Assembly: GCF_018598185.1 (NCBI RefSeq)
Contig: NZ_JAHESC010000034.1
Span: 1 to 64,000, forward strand
Reading direction: 5' to 3'
Source of the DNA: Dawidia soli
GTDB lineage: Bacteria > Bacteroidota > Bacteroidia > Cytophagales > Cyclobacteriaceae
Length of the DNA stretch: 64,000 bases
Shown piece after piece: positions 51,249-60,978 of the stretch. The notes under the pieces are model-generated. The model searched no databases, was not told the origin of the DNA, and worked only from the letters and a program-made list of their open reading frames with translations. The translations under genes were made by a program, and so were the position numbers. How positions within the stretch are numbered: the stretch's first letter is position 1; each line of letters begins with the position of its first letter.

Positions 51249-54200
51249 ATGAAACGATCTTCTATCTCTTCTTTGTTCTTGTTGGGTCTCTGCCTGCTGG
51301 CCGGGTGTTCGTCGGACGGTGACAAACGCTTTCGCCGGGTGCCGTCGGCCGAGTCGGGGATCACCTTCCGGAACACGCTGACCGAAAGCGTGGAGTTCAA
51401 CATCTTCAACTACATGTATTTTTACAACGGCGGGGGCGTGGCCACGGGCGATCTGAACGGCGACTCGCTGCCGGATCTATACTTTACGTCCAACCAGGAG
51501 CCCAACAAGCTGTATCTCAACAAGGGTGACCTGAAGTTCGAAGATGTTACCGACGTGTCGGGCGTCGCGGGCTTTCAGGGATGGACCACCGGCGTGACGA
51601 TGGCCGATGTGAACGGCGATGGCCGGCTGGACATCTATGTCAGCAACCTGGGCGACTACCTGATCTACAAAGGCAAGAACCAGCTCTTTATCAACGAAGG
51701 CAATGATGAGCACGGTGTGCCGCTCTTCCAGGATCGTGCTATGGAGTATGGCCTCGACCTGGTGGGATTTTCCACGCAGGCTTCGTTCTTCGATTACGAC
51801 CGCGACGGCGACCTGGATATGTTCATGCTCAACCATTCGTTGCACCAGAACGGTACCTTTGGCAAGTCTACCTTGCGCAAGGTGCCGCATCCGCTGGCCG
51901 GCGACAAGCTGCTGCGCAACGTGCAGGGTCACTTTGTGGAGGTGACGCAAGCGGCCGGGATCTACAGTACGGTGCTGGGGTACGGCCTGGGCGTTGTAGT
52001 GAGCGATGTGAACCTCGACGGGTGGCCGGATCTATACGTCGGCAACGACTTTCACGAAAACGACTACCTGTATATCAACCAGGGCGACGGCACGTTTCGG
52101 GAGACGTTGGAAGCGTCCATGGCGCACACCAGCCGGTATACCATGGGCGTGGACTTTGCCGACTTCAACGACGACGGCTTTCCGGACCTGATCGCCATGG
52201 ACATGCTGCCGGAGGACCCGAAGATCCTGAAGGCTTCGCAGGCGGAGGAGACCTATGATGTCTATAATTTCAAGATCAACTTCGGGTATAATCATCAGTT
52301 CGCGCGTAATACGTTGCAGCTCAACAACCAGGACGGCACGTTTAGCGAGATCGCCCTGCTGGCCGGCGTGGCGGCGACCGACTGGAGCTGGTCGTCGCTG
52401 TTTGCCGATTTCGACCTGGACGGGCGTAAGGATATTTTTATCTCCAACGGTATCTACCGTCGTTCGAACGACCTGGACTATATCAACTTTATTTCGGCCG
52501 ACACGGTGCAGCGGAAGATCTCGCAGGAGTCGATGACCGAGAAAGAGATGATCTACATCGACAAGATGCCCAAGATCAAACTGGCAAACTATCTCTACCA
52601 GAATAACGGCGATTCGACATTCACCAACCGCGCGCCGGAATGGGGCCTGGACCTGCCGTCGTACGGCAACGGCGCCGCGTATGTGGACCTGGATAACGAT
52701 GGCGACCTGGATCTTGTCGTGAACAACCTCGAGGACGAGGCGTCGGTATACGAGAACCGTACGCTGACCGCGCGGCCTGCCGATAAAGCGGTAAAGCAGC
52801 CGGGGTACTTACAATTCGTACTGAAGGGCCGCGGGGCCAACGCGGTGGGCGTAGGCGCCAAGATATTTGTGTATCGCCAGGGAGGGCTGCAGATGCAGGA
52901 GTGCATGCCGACGCGGGGCTACCAGAGCGCGGTAGACCCACGCGTAACGTTCGGCCTGGGCGACGCGGCACGCGCGGACTCGGTTACCGTAGTCTGGAAC
53001 AGCGGCGCGTTCCAAACGCTGCGCCAGGTACATGCCAACCAGCGGATCACGCTGGACGAGCAGCAAGCGTCGGGCACATTCGACTATACGCCGTTTCACC
53101 GGTACACGCCGGTATTCCGGCGTTCGACCGATACGCTGGCGCTGTCGTACCGGCACAAGGAGAACAAGTTCGTGGAGTTTAACCGCGAGCAGCTGATCCC
53201 GCACATGATGTCGGCGGAAGGACCGGCCGTGGCGGTAGGCGACCTGAACGGCGACGGCCGGGAAGATATCTTCTTAGGGGGTGCGAAATGGATCACGGGT
53301 CAGACGTTCCTGCAGACGCCGAAGGGTACGTTCGTGGAGCTGGCGCAGCCTGCGCTGGCTGCGGACAGTACGAGTGAGGATGTCGATGCGGTGATGTTTG
53401 ATGCGGACGGCGACGGCGATCGCGACCTGGTGGTGGTGAGCGGAGGTAACGAGTTTGCCAACAAGTCGCCGCACCGGTGCCCGCGGTTGTATCTCAACGA
53501 TGGGAAGGGAGCTTTGTCGCGGTCGAAGGGACTGCCCGAGCTGTTCCTGACGGGGTCTTGCGCCCGTGCGTCGGATGTAGACGGCGATGGTGATCAGGAC
53601 CTGTTCATCGGTGCGCGCACCACGGTGTGGCGCTACGGCGTTCGCCCGGATAGTTATTTGCTACGCAACGACGGCAAGGGCCACTTTGCCGATGTGACGG
53701 AGACTGTAGCCCCGGCGTTGAAGGCGTTCGGGTTTGTGAAGCAGGCGGCGTGGGCAGACATGAATGGCGACGGCACACAAGACCTGGTGGTGGCAGCCGA
53801 GTGGGCGCCCGTAACGATCTTCCTGAACCAGGGAGGCACGCTGACACCGCTGCCGCTGGAAGGCTCCGGTCTGGAGCACACCGCGGGGTGGTGGAATACA
53901 TTGCAACCCGCGGACTTTGACGGCGACGGCGACCTGGACCTGGTGGGTGGCAACCTGGGGTTGAACGCCAAGCTGCATGCCTCGGTACAAGAGCCTGCGC
54001 GGATGTACGTAGCCGACTTTGACAAGAACGACAGCACGGACCAGGTGTTGACGCACTATATTCACGGCAAGGAGTATTCTTTCCATACGCGCGACGAGAT
54101 GACCAAGCAGATGCCGTACCTGAAGAAGCGGTATCTCTCGTATCACAAATTTGCGGATGCGTCTATCGAAGAGATGTTCGGGCGGGAGGCGTTGGACAAG

Positions 54201-54599
54201 GCCGAGCAGTATACGGCCTATACTTTTGCGAGCGCGTATATTGAAAACCTGGGCCAGGGTAAGTTCCGTGTCCGGCGGTTGCCGACGGCGGCACAGTTCT
54301 CGCCGGTGCAGGCGATCCTGCCCGGTGACTATACGGGCGACGGCAAGCTTGATATTTTGCTGGCCGGCAACTTTTATCCTGTCAATATTCAGATGGGGCG
54401 GTATGATGCGGGCTATGGGTTGTTGCTGACAGGGGACGGCAAGGGTAACTTTACGGCGGTTCCTTCGTGCCGGTCGGGATTTTGCGTGAGAGGAGAGACC
54501 CGACAGTTGCGGGCGGTGCAGGTGGGGGGTACGGTGCATTACCTGGCGGTGCGGAATAATGATACAGTGGAGGCTTTTACGTTGAAGCCGCGTCTGTAG
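51249..54599 (+). CDS. FG-GAP/VCBS-repeat lipoprotein with ASPIC/UnbV domain (paralogue)
   Basis: 1116 residues from MKRSSISSLFLLGLCLLAGC; a longer frame reads back into the previous gene and is rejected. Domain order as in the preceding gene: FG-GAP repeats (VATGDLNGDSLPDLYFTSNQ, VVSDVNLDGWPDLYVGNDFH), an ASPIC/UnbV domain (VGVGAKIFVYRQGGLQMQEC, TRGYQSAVDPRVTFGLGDA) and a second set of repeats (VGDLNGDGREDIFLGGAKW). Tandem duplication with strong divergence suggests different ligands. Likely outer-membrane and surface exposed; the ligand is unknown. Confidence 0.9.
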   Translation: MKRSSISSLFLLGLCLLAGCSSDGDKRFRRVPSAESGITFRNTLTESVEFNIFNYMYFYNGGGVATGDLNGDSLPDLYFTSNQEPNKLYLNKGDLKFEDVTDVSGVAGFQGWTTGVTMADVNGDGRLDIYVSNLGDYLIYKGKNQLFINEGNDEHGVPLFQDRAMEYGLDLVGFSTQASFFDYDRDGDLDMFMLNHSLHQNGTFGKSTLRKVPHPLAGDKLLRNVQGHFVEVTQAAGIYSTVLGYGLGVVVSDVNLDGWPDLYVGNDFHENDYLYINQGDGTFRETLEASMAHTSRYTMGVDFADFNDDGFPDLIAMDMLPEDPKILKASQAEETYDVYNFKINFGYNHQFARNTLQLNNQDGTFSEIALLAGVAATDWSWSSLFADFDLDGRKDIFISNGIYRRSNDLDYINFISADTVQRKISQESMTEKEMIYIDKMPKIKLANYLYQNNGDSTFTNRAPEWGLDLPSYGNGAAYVDLDNDGDLDLVVNNLEDEASVYENRTLTARPADKAVKQPGYLQFVLKGRGANAVGVGAKIFVYRQGGLQMQECMPTRGYQSAVDPRVTFGLGDAARADSVTVVWNSGAFQTLRQVHANQRITLDEQQASGTFDYTPFHRYTPVFRRSTDTLALSYRHKENKFVEFNREQLIPHMMSAEGPAVAVGDLNGDGREDIFLGGAKWITGQTFLQTPKGTFVELAQPALAADSTSEDVDAVMFDADGDGDRDLVVVSGGNEFANKSPHRCPRLYLNDGKGALSRSKGLPELFLTGSCARASDVDGDGDQDLFIGARTTVWRYGVRPDSYLLRNDGKGHFADVTETVAPALKAFGFVKQAAWADMNGDGTQDLVVAAEWAPVTIFLNQGGTLTPLPLEGSGLEHTAGWWNTLQPADFDGDGDLDLVGGNLGLNAKLHASVQEPARMYVADFDKNDSTDQVLTHYIHGKEYSFHTRDEMTKQMPYLKKRYLSYHKFADASIEEMFGREALDKAEQYTAYTFASAYIENLGQGKFRVRRLPTAAQFSPVQAILPGDYTGDGKLDILLAGNFYPVNIQMGRYDAGYGLLLTGDGKGNFTAVPSCRSGFCVRGETRQLRAVQVGGTVHYLAVRNNDTVEAFTLKPRL

Positions 54600-54867
54600 G
54601 TGTTTACGCGGCTACGGCAGTTGCAAACTGCCTACCGGCCAGGCACTCCCGATAGCTATCGGGATCACCGCTTCGCTCAGACTTTCGCCAGTAACTGCCG
54701 GTGCCCAGGTTGAATGCCAGGAAACGATTGAATCTCTTGTTCTATGTAGAATAATCCGTTTTTAATTCCAGGGGTTGTTGGGTGATTGAAATTTTATTTT
54801 AAAAAACTTCAGAATTCTTTAGTGGGGTGGGGTTGGTTTATTTGTCTTAGGGGACAAATATCTAACC
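54600..54867. repeat. Dispersed intergenic repeat, copy 2, and FecR upstream region
   Basis: GGCAGTT-gca-AACTGCC hairpin at 54616-54632, a perfect 18-bp palindrome TCCCGATAGCTATCGGGA at 54648-54665, and the CACCGCTTCGCTCAGACTT..CGCCAG segment at 54667-54692 shared with the window start. Copy 1 lacks the central palindrome. From about 54720 to the FecR ATG the sequence is AT-rich and should hold that gene's promoter; no clear box was identified. Confidence 0.6.
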
Positions 54868-55848
54868 ATGCGTGTTGACGAGGAGTATCTCCGCGCGATC
54901 GTGCAGTATCTGAACGATCCGGAGAACGTTGTGGCCAGGGAAGCGATGGAAACTATGCGCGGGCAGTCGCCCGATCACGAAACCTTTTACCAGGAAGTAT
55001 TCTTCTTATGGACCTCGTCGGCCGACGTGCGGTCGCTGGACGTATTGCCGGTGCGTGAGGCTACGGCGCGTCTGTCGGCGCGGTTAAAGGCGCATCCGCG
55101 CTATACCCCGCCGGTACGTCAGGTGTCGCTGTGGGGCTGGGCCTTGCGGGCGGCGGCAGTGCTGGCCGTGGGCGTGGGGGCCTGGTGGTGGTATGCGGCT
55201 TCGCGCGTGTCGTACATTACCCGTACGACTGCGGCGGGCATGACCGATTCTGTACGCCTGGCGGATGCTTCCCGGATCTTTCTCGATGCCAACACGACGT
55301 TGCGTTATCCCGACCGCATCGCGGGCGATGCCCGCACGGTATACCTCGATCAGGGCAACGCTTTCTTTTCCGTATCGCATGACCCCGGGCGGCCTTTTAC
55401 GGTGCAACTGGATGGCTCCAGCGTGACCGTATTGGGCACGAGCTTTACTATCCAAGCCAGCGCCGAGCAGGTATATGTCGGCGTGCGCACCGGCACGGTG
55501 CGGTTCACCGCGGGCAACGCGGCGTCTATACTGCAAGCGGGCGACGGCGCCATCTTTCGCCGCAAGACGCACACGCTGCAGGCGGTGGACGCCACCAACC
55601 GGAATGCCGACGCGTGGATCACGCACGAGCTTCGCTTTGTCGATGCTTCGCTGCAAGAGGTGCTCACCTCGCTGGAAGATTACTATCACGTGCAGATCAG
55701 CCTGAAAGATTCCATTGCCAACTTTCGCAAGTTCAACGCGAGCTTCCGGAATAACAGGCTGGACGAAGTGCTCGATGTGTTAGCCGCGACGTATCCCATT
55801 GCCGTGGAACATACCGACTCGCGCGTCGTCATCCGGAATCTTCCCTGA
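54868..55848 (+). CDS. FecR-family anti-sigma factor
   Basis: 326 residues. A cytoplasmic N-terminal part (1-85) is followed by one membrane helix (about 90-110; LRAAAVLAVGVGAWWWYA). Then comes the periplasmic FecR domain (DSVRLADASRIFLDANTTLR, AFFSVSHDPGRPFTVQLDGS, VLGTSFTIQA) and a C-terminal DUF4974-type domain (LRFVDASLQEVLTSLEDYYH). It should receive a signal from the STN domain of the SusC transporter that starts 52 bp downstream and release an ECF sigma factor. No sigma-factor gene lies upstream in the window, where one is usually found. Confidence 0.92.
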   Translation: MRVDEEYLRAIVQYLNDPENVVAREAMETMRGQSPDHETFYQEVFFLWTSSADVRSLDVLPVREATARLSARLKAHPRYTPPVRQVSLWGWALRAAAVLAVGVGAWWWYAASRVSYITRTTAAGMTDSVRLADASRIFLDANTTLRYPDRIAGDARTVYLDQGNAFFSVSHDPGRPFTVQLDGSSVTVLGTSFTIQASAEQVYVGVRTGTVRFTAGNAASILQAGDGAIFRRKTHTLQAVDATNRNADAWITHELRFVDASLQEVLTSLEDYYHVQISLKDSIANFRKFNASFRNNRLDEVLDVLAATYPIAVEHTDSRVVIRNLP

Positions 55849-55900
55849 TATTGCCTTACGACTTTACAGAGCCCATCCAAATCCTTTAATCTCATTCACT

Positions 55901-58900
55901 ATGTATGAAAATCTCTACCGGAGAAAGTCACACCCATTCCGCTTACTCCTGCTACTGACAGTCCTTTGGCTGCCGGTACCGTTGCAGGCCAGCCTGGGCC
56001 AGCCCCGGGTGGAAACGCTGGAGGCATTCCTCAAACGGCTGGAAGAGCAGCACCACGTCAGCTTCGTATACGATGCCGGCGAGATCAACCGCGGGCTGCA
56101 GATCGAAAGCGATCCCTCGGGCTCGCTGGAAGCATCGCTTCGTGCGTTGCACAGCAAAGGCATTGTCTATAAGATCGTCGGCGATCAGGTGATCCTGCAA
56201 CGCTCGCGCGCGGTGGACGATCTGTCTGTTCGTGGTACGATCACGGAAGTGGTCGGCGGTAAACGTTCGGCGATGGTGGGCGTGTCGGTGGTGGAAAAGG
56301 GTACTACAAACGGAACGATCACCGACGTGAACGGGTCGTTCCAGCTGCTGGTGAAGGACGACGCCGTGCTGGTGGTCTCCATGATCGGTTATACCACGCA
56401 GGAGGTACCGGTTTCCGGCCGCTCGACGGTCGATGTAACGTTGCAGGAGGACGTGAACGTGCTGGGCGAGGTGGTTGTGACCGGTTACCAGGACGTCGAT
56501 AAAAAGCTCTTTACGGGTTCTACGGTAAACCTGAAAGGTGCCGACGTGAAGCAGGACGGTATCAACGACGTGAGCCGGATGCTGGCGGGGCGTGCGGCGG
56601 GTGTGTCAGTGCAGAATGTATCGGGCACATTCGGTACCGCGCCGAAGATCCGCATCCGCGGGGCGACGTCGATCACCGGCGACAACAAGCCGCTGTGGGT
56701 GGTCGACGGTGTGATCCTGGAGGATGTGGTCAACATTTCGAACGAGCAGCTGTCCACCGGTGACACCAAGACGCTGATCGGCTCGTCGGTGGCCGGGTTG
56801 AACCCCGACGACATCGAGAGCTTTCAGATCCTCAAGGACGCCTCGGCCACGGCCATGTATGGTGCGCGTGCGATGAACGGCGTGATCGTCATCACCACCA
56901 AGAAGGGGCGCATCGGCAAACCGTTGGTATCGTACACGGGGAACTTCTCGACGTACCTGAAGCCATCGTACAACACCTTTAACATCATGAACTCGGCCGA
57001 CCAGATGGCGATGTATGCCGAGCTGGATACGAAGGGCTGGGAGCTTTTTGGCAACAGCAAGCGCATGGCGAGCGGCGGGGTATATGTAAAGATGTATGAC
57101 CTGATCGACTCCTACAATGCGGAGGCGGGAGCTTTCGGCCTGGCGAACACGCCGGAGGCAAAGGCTGCATTCTTAAAACGCTACGGCCGCGAGAACACCG
57201 ATTGGTTCGATGTGTTGTTCCGCAATTCATTTATGCAGGAACACTCGCTGAGCATCTCGTCGGGTACGGAGAAGTCGCAGCTATACTTTTCGTCGTCGTT
57301 CCTGAAAGACGAGGGGTGGACGATCGGCGACAATGTAAAACGGTTTACGGGGAATGCCCGCGCGAACTTTACCATTACCGACCGCCTGAGCGTGGGCCTG
57401 ATCACGCAGGGCTCCATCCGCGATCAGCGTGCCCCGGGCACCGTGACGCGCCGCAGCAACCCGGTGGAAGGTAAGTACGACCGCGACTTTGATATCAACC
57501 CCTTCAGCTACGCGCTGAACACGAGCCGCACGCTGACCCCCTATGACGAGCACAGCAACCTGGAGTTCTTCAAACGCAATTTCGCTCCCTTCAATATCAT
57601 TCACGAGCTGGCCAACAATACGCTGGACCTGTCGATGATCGACCTGAAGCTGCAGGGCGATGTGGCGTATAAGATCCTGCCATCGTTGAAATATACTTTC
57701 CTGGGCGCGTTGCGCTATGCCAAGACCAACCAGGAGCACAAGGTTTACGAGCACTCCAACATGGCGGAGGCGTACCGCGCGGCGGGCGATGCGACGATCC
57801 GCGCCAGCAACCGGTTCTTGTATACCAACCCGGATGATCCGGAAGCGGAACCGGTGGTGGTATTGCCCTATGGTGGTTTTTATAACACGGTAGACGACTT
57901 CCTGGTGAGCTATAACCTGCGCAATACCCTGGAGTGGAACAAGACCTTTTACGAGACACACATCGTGCGCTTGTTCGCCTCGCAGGAGCTGCGGTATGCG
58001 GACCGGCAGAACAAATTCTTTTACGGGTATGGCTACCAGTTCGACAAGGGCGGTGTGCCGTATGTCGATCCGAACATCATCAAGCAGGTGGTGGAAGGGA
58101 ACTTCGACTTCTACGGCATGAGCATGAACTACGACCGTTTTCTGGCGGGCATGATCAATGGCAGCTATTCGTACCGGGGGAAGTACAACGCCAACGCGAC
58201 GTTGCGTTATGACGGTTCCAACCGGCTGGGCAAGTCGCGCAATGCACGCTGGCTGCCTACCTGGAACATCAGCGGTTCCTGGAACCTGGACACGGAGAAC
58301 TTTATGCAGCAGCAGCGGCTGGTCGACCGGCTTACGCTGCGCGCCACGTATGGTCTGACGGCCAGCATGGGGGCGGCGACGAACTCGAGCCTGGTGCTGC
58401 TGACCAACAAAGCCACGCGGCCGTACCTGCCGGAGCTGGAGTCGGTTACGAATATCCGGTTCCTGGAAAACAAAGACCTGACCTGGGAGAAGCAGTATGA
58501 AACGAACATCGGCATCGACGCGGGCCTGCTGAACGAGCGGCTGACGGTGACGGTGGACTGGTATAACCGCGACGGTTTTGACCTGATCAGCCCGATGCGT
58601 ACGGCGGGTATCGGCGGCGAGTTCATCAAGCTGGCCAACTATGCCGACATGCGCTCGCGCGGCGTAGAGGTTACGGTAGGCGCCACGTTGGTGAACCACG
58701 ATCGCTGGGGCTGGAAAACCCAGGTGACCTTTGCCCACAATACCAACCGCGTGACGAACCTGAAGAGCAACCCGAGCATCTGGGAGCTGGTGTCGTCTGA
58801 CGGCGGACCGAAGGAAGGATATCCGTACCGCGGGTTGTTCTCGGTGGACTTCCGCGGGCTGGATGCGGAGAACGGCAGTCCGTACTTTGTCAACGAGCAG

Positions 58901-59485
58901 GGCCAGGAGAGCGGCCAGGTGTTTTTGCAGAGCGATAAGACCGGGCACCTGGTGTATGCGGGCCCTGTCGATCCGACAACGACCGGCGGATTCTATAACG
59001 CTTTCCGCTATGGCAACTTCACCTTGTCGGCGCTGGTGACGTTCAGCGCGGGCAATAAGATCCGTCTCAATCCGGCCTTTAACAGCAGCTATACCGACCT
59101 GGATGCCACGCCCAAGGAATTCCTGAACCGGTGGATGACGAGCGGCGACGAACGGTATACGCAGATCCCGTCGATCCTGGATAGCCGCACGGCCGGTACG
59201 TTGGGTGGCTTCAATCCTTATGCGGTGTACAACTATTCGGATGTGCGCATTGCCGACGGTGGCTTTGTGCGGCTGAAGCAGGTGTCGCTGAGCTATACGG
59301 TGCCGGCGCCGTGGGTCTCGGCGATGCGGGCCACGAATATGTCGGTCAGCCTGGTGGCGAACAACCCGTTGCTGCTGTACTCGGACAAGCGGCTGAAAGG
59401 CCAGGACCCCGAGTTTTTTACCTCGGGGGGTGTGGCGCTTCCGATCCCGCAACAATATACTTTATCTCTGAAAGCCGGTTTTTAA
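55901..59485 (+). CDS. SusC-type TonB-dependent transducer/transporter with STN domain
   Basis: 1194 residues from ATG 55901 (MYENLYRRKSHPFRLLLLLT), with a signal peptide ending near LQAS; a longer frame overlapping fecR is rejected. In order: a secretin/TonB short N-terminal (STN) domain (about 35-100; VETLEAFLKRLEEQHHVSFV), a carboxypeptidase-regulatory-like domain (about 110-190), TonB-box-like LGEVVVTGYQD, plug (IRIRGATSITGDNKPLWVVD) and barrel to ..TLSLKAGF. The STN domain contacts FecR, so substrate binding can induce the locus. First gene of an operon with SusD, a zinc lipoprotein and two DUF4302-type lipoproteins. Confidence 0.95.
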   Translation: MYENLYRRKSHPFRLLLLLTVLWLPVPLQASLGQPRVETLEAFLKRLEEQHHVSFVYDAGEINRGLQIESDPSGSLEASLRALHSKGIVYKIVGDQVILQRSRAVDDLSVRGTITEVVGGKRSAMVGVSVVEKGTTNGTITDVNGSFQLLVKDDAVLVVSMIGYTTQEVPVSGRSTVDVTLQEDVNVLGEVVVTGYQDVDKKLFTGSTVNLKGADVKQDGINDVSRMLAGRAAGVSVQNVSGTFGTAPKIRIRGATSITGDNKPLWVVDGVILEDVVNISNEQLSTGDTKTLIGSSVAGLNPDDIESFQILKDASATAMYGARAMNGVIVITTKKGRIGKPLVSYTGNFSTYLKPSYNTFNIMNSADQMAMYAELDTKGWELFGNSKRMASGGVYVKMYDLIDSYNAEAGAFGLANTPEAKAAFLKRYGRENTDWFDVLFRNSFMQEHSLSISSGTEKSQLYFSSSFLKDEGWTIGDNVKRFTGNARANFTITDRLSVGLITQGSIRDQRAPGTVTRRSNPVEGKYDRDFDINPFSYALNTSRTLTPYDEHSNLEFFKRNFAPFNIIHELANNTLDLSMIDLKLQGDVAYKILPSLKYTFLGALRYAKTNQEHKVYEHSNMAEAYRAAGDATIRASNRFLYTNPDDPEAEPVVVLPYGGFYNTVDDFLVSYNLRNTLEWNKTFYETHIVRLFASQELRYADRQNKFFYGYGYQFDKGGVPYVDPNIIKQVVEGNFDFYGMSMNYDRFLAGMINGSYSYRGKYNANATLRYDGSNRLGKSRNARWLPTWNISGSWNLDTENFMQQQRLVDRLTLRATYGLTASMGAATNSSLVLLTNKATRPYLPELESVTNIRFLENKDLTWEKQYETNIGIDAGLLNERLTVTVDWYNRDGFDLISPMRTAGIGGEFIKLANYADMRSRGVEVTVGATLVNHDRWGWKTQVTFAHNTNRVTNLKSNPSIWELVSSDGGPKEGYPYRGLFSVDFRGLDAENGSPYFVNEQGQESGQVFLQSDKTGHLVYAGPVDPTTTGGFYNAFRYGNFTLSALVTFSAGNKIRLNPAFNSSYTDLDATPKEFLNRWMTSGDERYTQIPSILDSRTAGTLGGFNPYAVYNYSDVRIADGGFVRLKQVSLSYTVPAPWVSAMRATNMSVSLVANNPLLLYSDKRLKGQDPEFFTSGGVALPIPQQYTLSLKAGF

Positions 59486-59497
59486 TCTAACGATATC

Positions 59498-60973
59498 ATG
59501 AAGACGAAGCTCTTTTTTATACTGCCGGTACTCGCCCTGGTGACAGGCTGCAGCGATTACCTCGAGCACCTGCCCGACCAGCGCACGGAGCTCAACACAC
59601 CGGAGAAGGTGGCGGAGCTGGTCGCGACGGCCTATCCGCGGGCCAACTATATCACGTTCCTGGAGGCGATGTCCGACAATGCCGAAGATAAGGCGTTGAG
59701 CGGGGGCGAGCTCATCAACCGCGAGCCGTGGTTCTTTAACGATGTGCCCGACCGGAACGAAGACACGCCCGACTATTATTGGTTTGCGGCCTATACGGCG
59801 ATCGCGGCGGCCAACCACGCCCTGGAGGCGATCGGTCAGGCTCCTGATCCGGAAGAATACCAGGCATCGAAAGGCGAGGCGCTGGTGGCCCGGGCGTATA
59901 CACACTTTATGCTGGTGACGCTCTTCTCGCGCGTGTACAACCCGGCCACGGCCGCCAGCGACCCGGGCATTCCGTATGTGACGGAGCCCGAGAAGCAGGT
60001 GACCAAGCCGTATGCGCGTGGCACGGTGGCGTCGGTATATGAGCAGATCGAGCAGGACCTGCTGGCGGGGATACCGCTGCTGGACAACATGTCGTACAAG
60101 GAAGGCGCCGGAAAGTATCACTTTACCACGTCGGCGGCACACGCGTTCGCGTCGCGGTTTTACCTGTTCAAGCAAGACTATGCCCGGGTGGTGGAGCATG
60201 CAAACCTGGCATTTCCGGGCGGGGTGATCCTGCCGAGCCTGCGCCCGATCAACTCGGCAGCATACCGCGCGCTGGAGCCTGCGGTGAAGCTGGCGGAGTA
60301 TACCAAGGCCGATGTGCCGGCCAACCTGCTGCTGGTGGAGACGCCGTCACTCTGGGCGCGAAGCCTGCGCGGCTACCGGTACGGCTTCAGCTCGCACATG
60401 CTGCGCACGTTTATCTGGGACGACAATGTAACGGGCGGCTTGTGGGGCTATATGTTCTATGGCAACGAGCAGACGCTGTTCACGCCGAAGTTCCGCGAGC
60501 ATTTTGTGAAGGAGGATCCCAATGCGGACTTTGGCAGCCCCTATAACATGGTGCCGTTGCTTACGGCGGAAGAAGTGCTCTTCAACCGGGCGGAGGCGAA
60601 TGCCCGCCTGGGGCAATACGATGCGGCACTGCAAGATCTGAACGACTTTGCCAGTACCCGTATCATCGTAAACGATTATGACGCTCCGTATTACGATCCG
60701 GCGCAGCACGTCATTACGCGGCCGCGGATGCTGAGCTTCCATGCCACGCAGGACCTGGAGGCGGCCCTGATCCAGACCGTTCTGGATTTTAAACGCGTGG
60801 AGTTCCTCTGTGAGGGGCTGCGCTGGTTTGATATACTGCGGCACAGATTGCCGGTGGTGCATACGCCGTATAACCGCGAGAATATCATGACGCTGGGGCC
60901 GAACGATCCGCGCCGGGTCATTCAGATCCCGCAGGAAGCACAAATGGCCGGTCTTGAATTAAACCCCCGCTAA
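59498..60973 (+). CDS. SusD/RagB-family outer-membrane lipoprotein
   Basis: 491 residues with lipobox LALVTGC. SusD hallmarks: YLEHLPDQRTELNTPEKVAE at the N-terminus, the TPR-like segment ASKGEALVARAYTHFMLVTL, TTSAAHAFASRFYLFKQDYA, and the C-terminal DFKRVEFLCEGLRWFDILRH and IQIPQEAQMAG. It starts 12 bp after the SusC stop. Works as the substrate-binding lid of the STN-type SusC. The substrate is unknown; the HExxH lipoprotein downstream hints at peptides. Confidence 0.94.
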   Translation: MKTKLFFILPVLALVTGCSDYLEHLPDQRTELNTPEKVAELVATAYPRANYITFLEAMSDNAEDKALSGGELINREPWFFNDVPDRNEDTPDYYWFAAYTAIAAANHALEAIGQAPDPEEYQASKGEALVARAYTHFMLVTLFSRVYNPATAASDPGIPYVTEPEKQVTKPYARGTVASVYEQIEQDLLAGIPLLDNMSYKEGAGKYHFTTSAAHAFASRFYLFKQDYARVVEHANLAFPGGVILPSLRPINSAAYRALEPAVKLAEYTKADVPANLLLVETPSLWARSLRGYRYGFSSHMLRTFIWDDNVTGGLWGYMFYGNEQTLFTPKFREHFVKEDPNADFGSPYNMVPLLTAEEVLFNRAEANARLGQYDAALQDLNDFASTRIIVNDYDAPYYDPAQHVITRPRMLSFHATQDLEAALIQTVLDFKRVEFLCEGLRWFDILRHRLPVVHTPYNRENIMTLGPNDPRRVIQIPQEAQMAGLELNPR

Positions 60974-60978
60974 TCTCC

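Noticed and set aside
57281-59455. 724-codon open frame on the minus strand
   Set aside because: Exactly antisense to the STN-SusC gene, Arg/His-rich with no recognisable motif; a codon-usage shadow.
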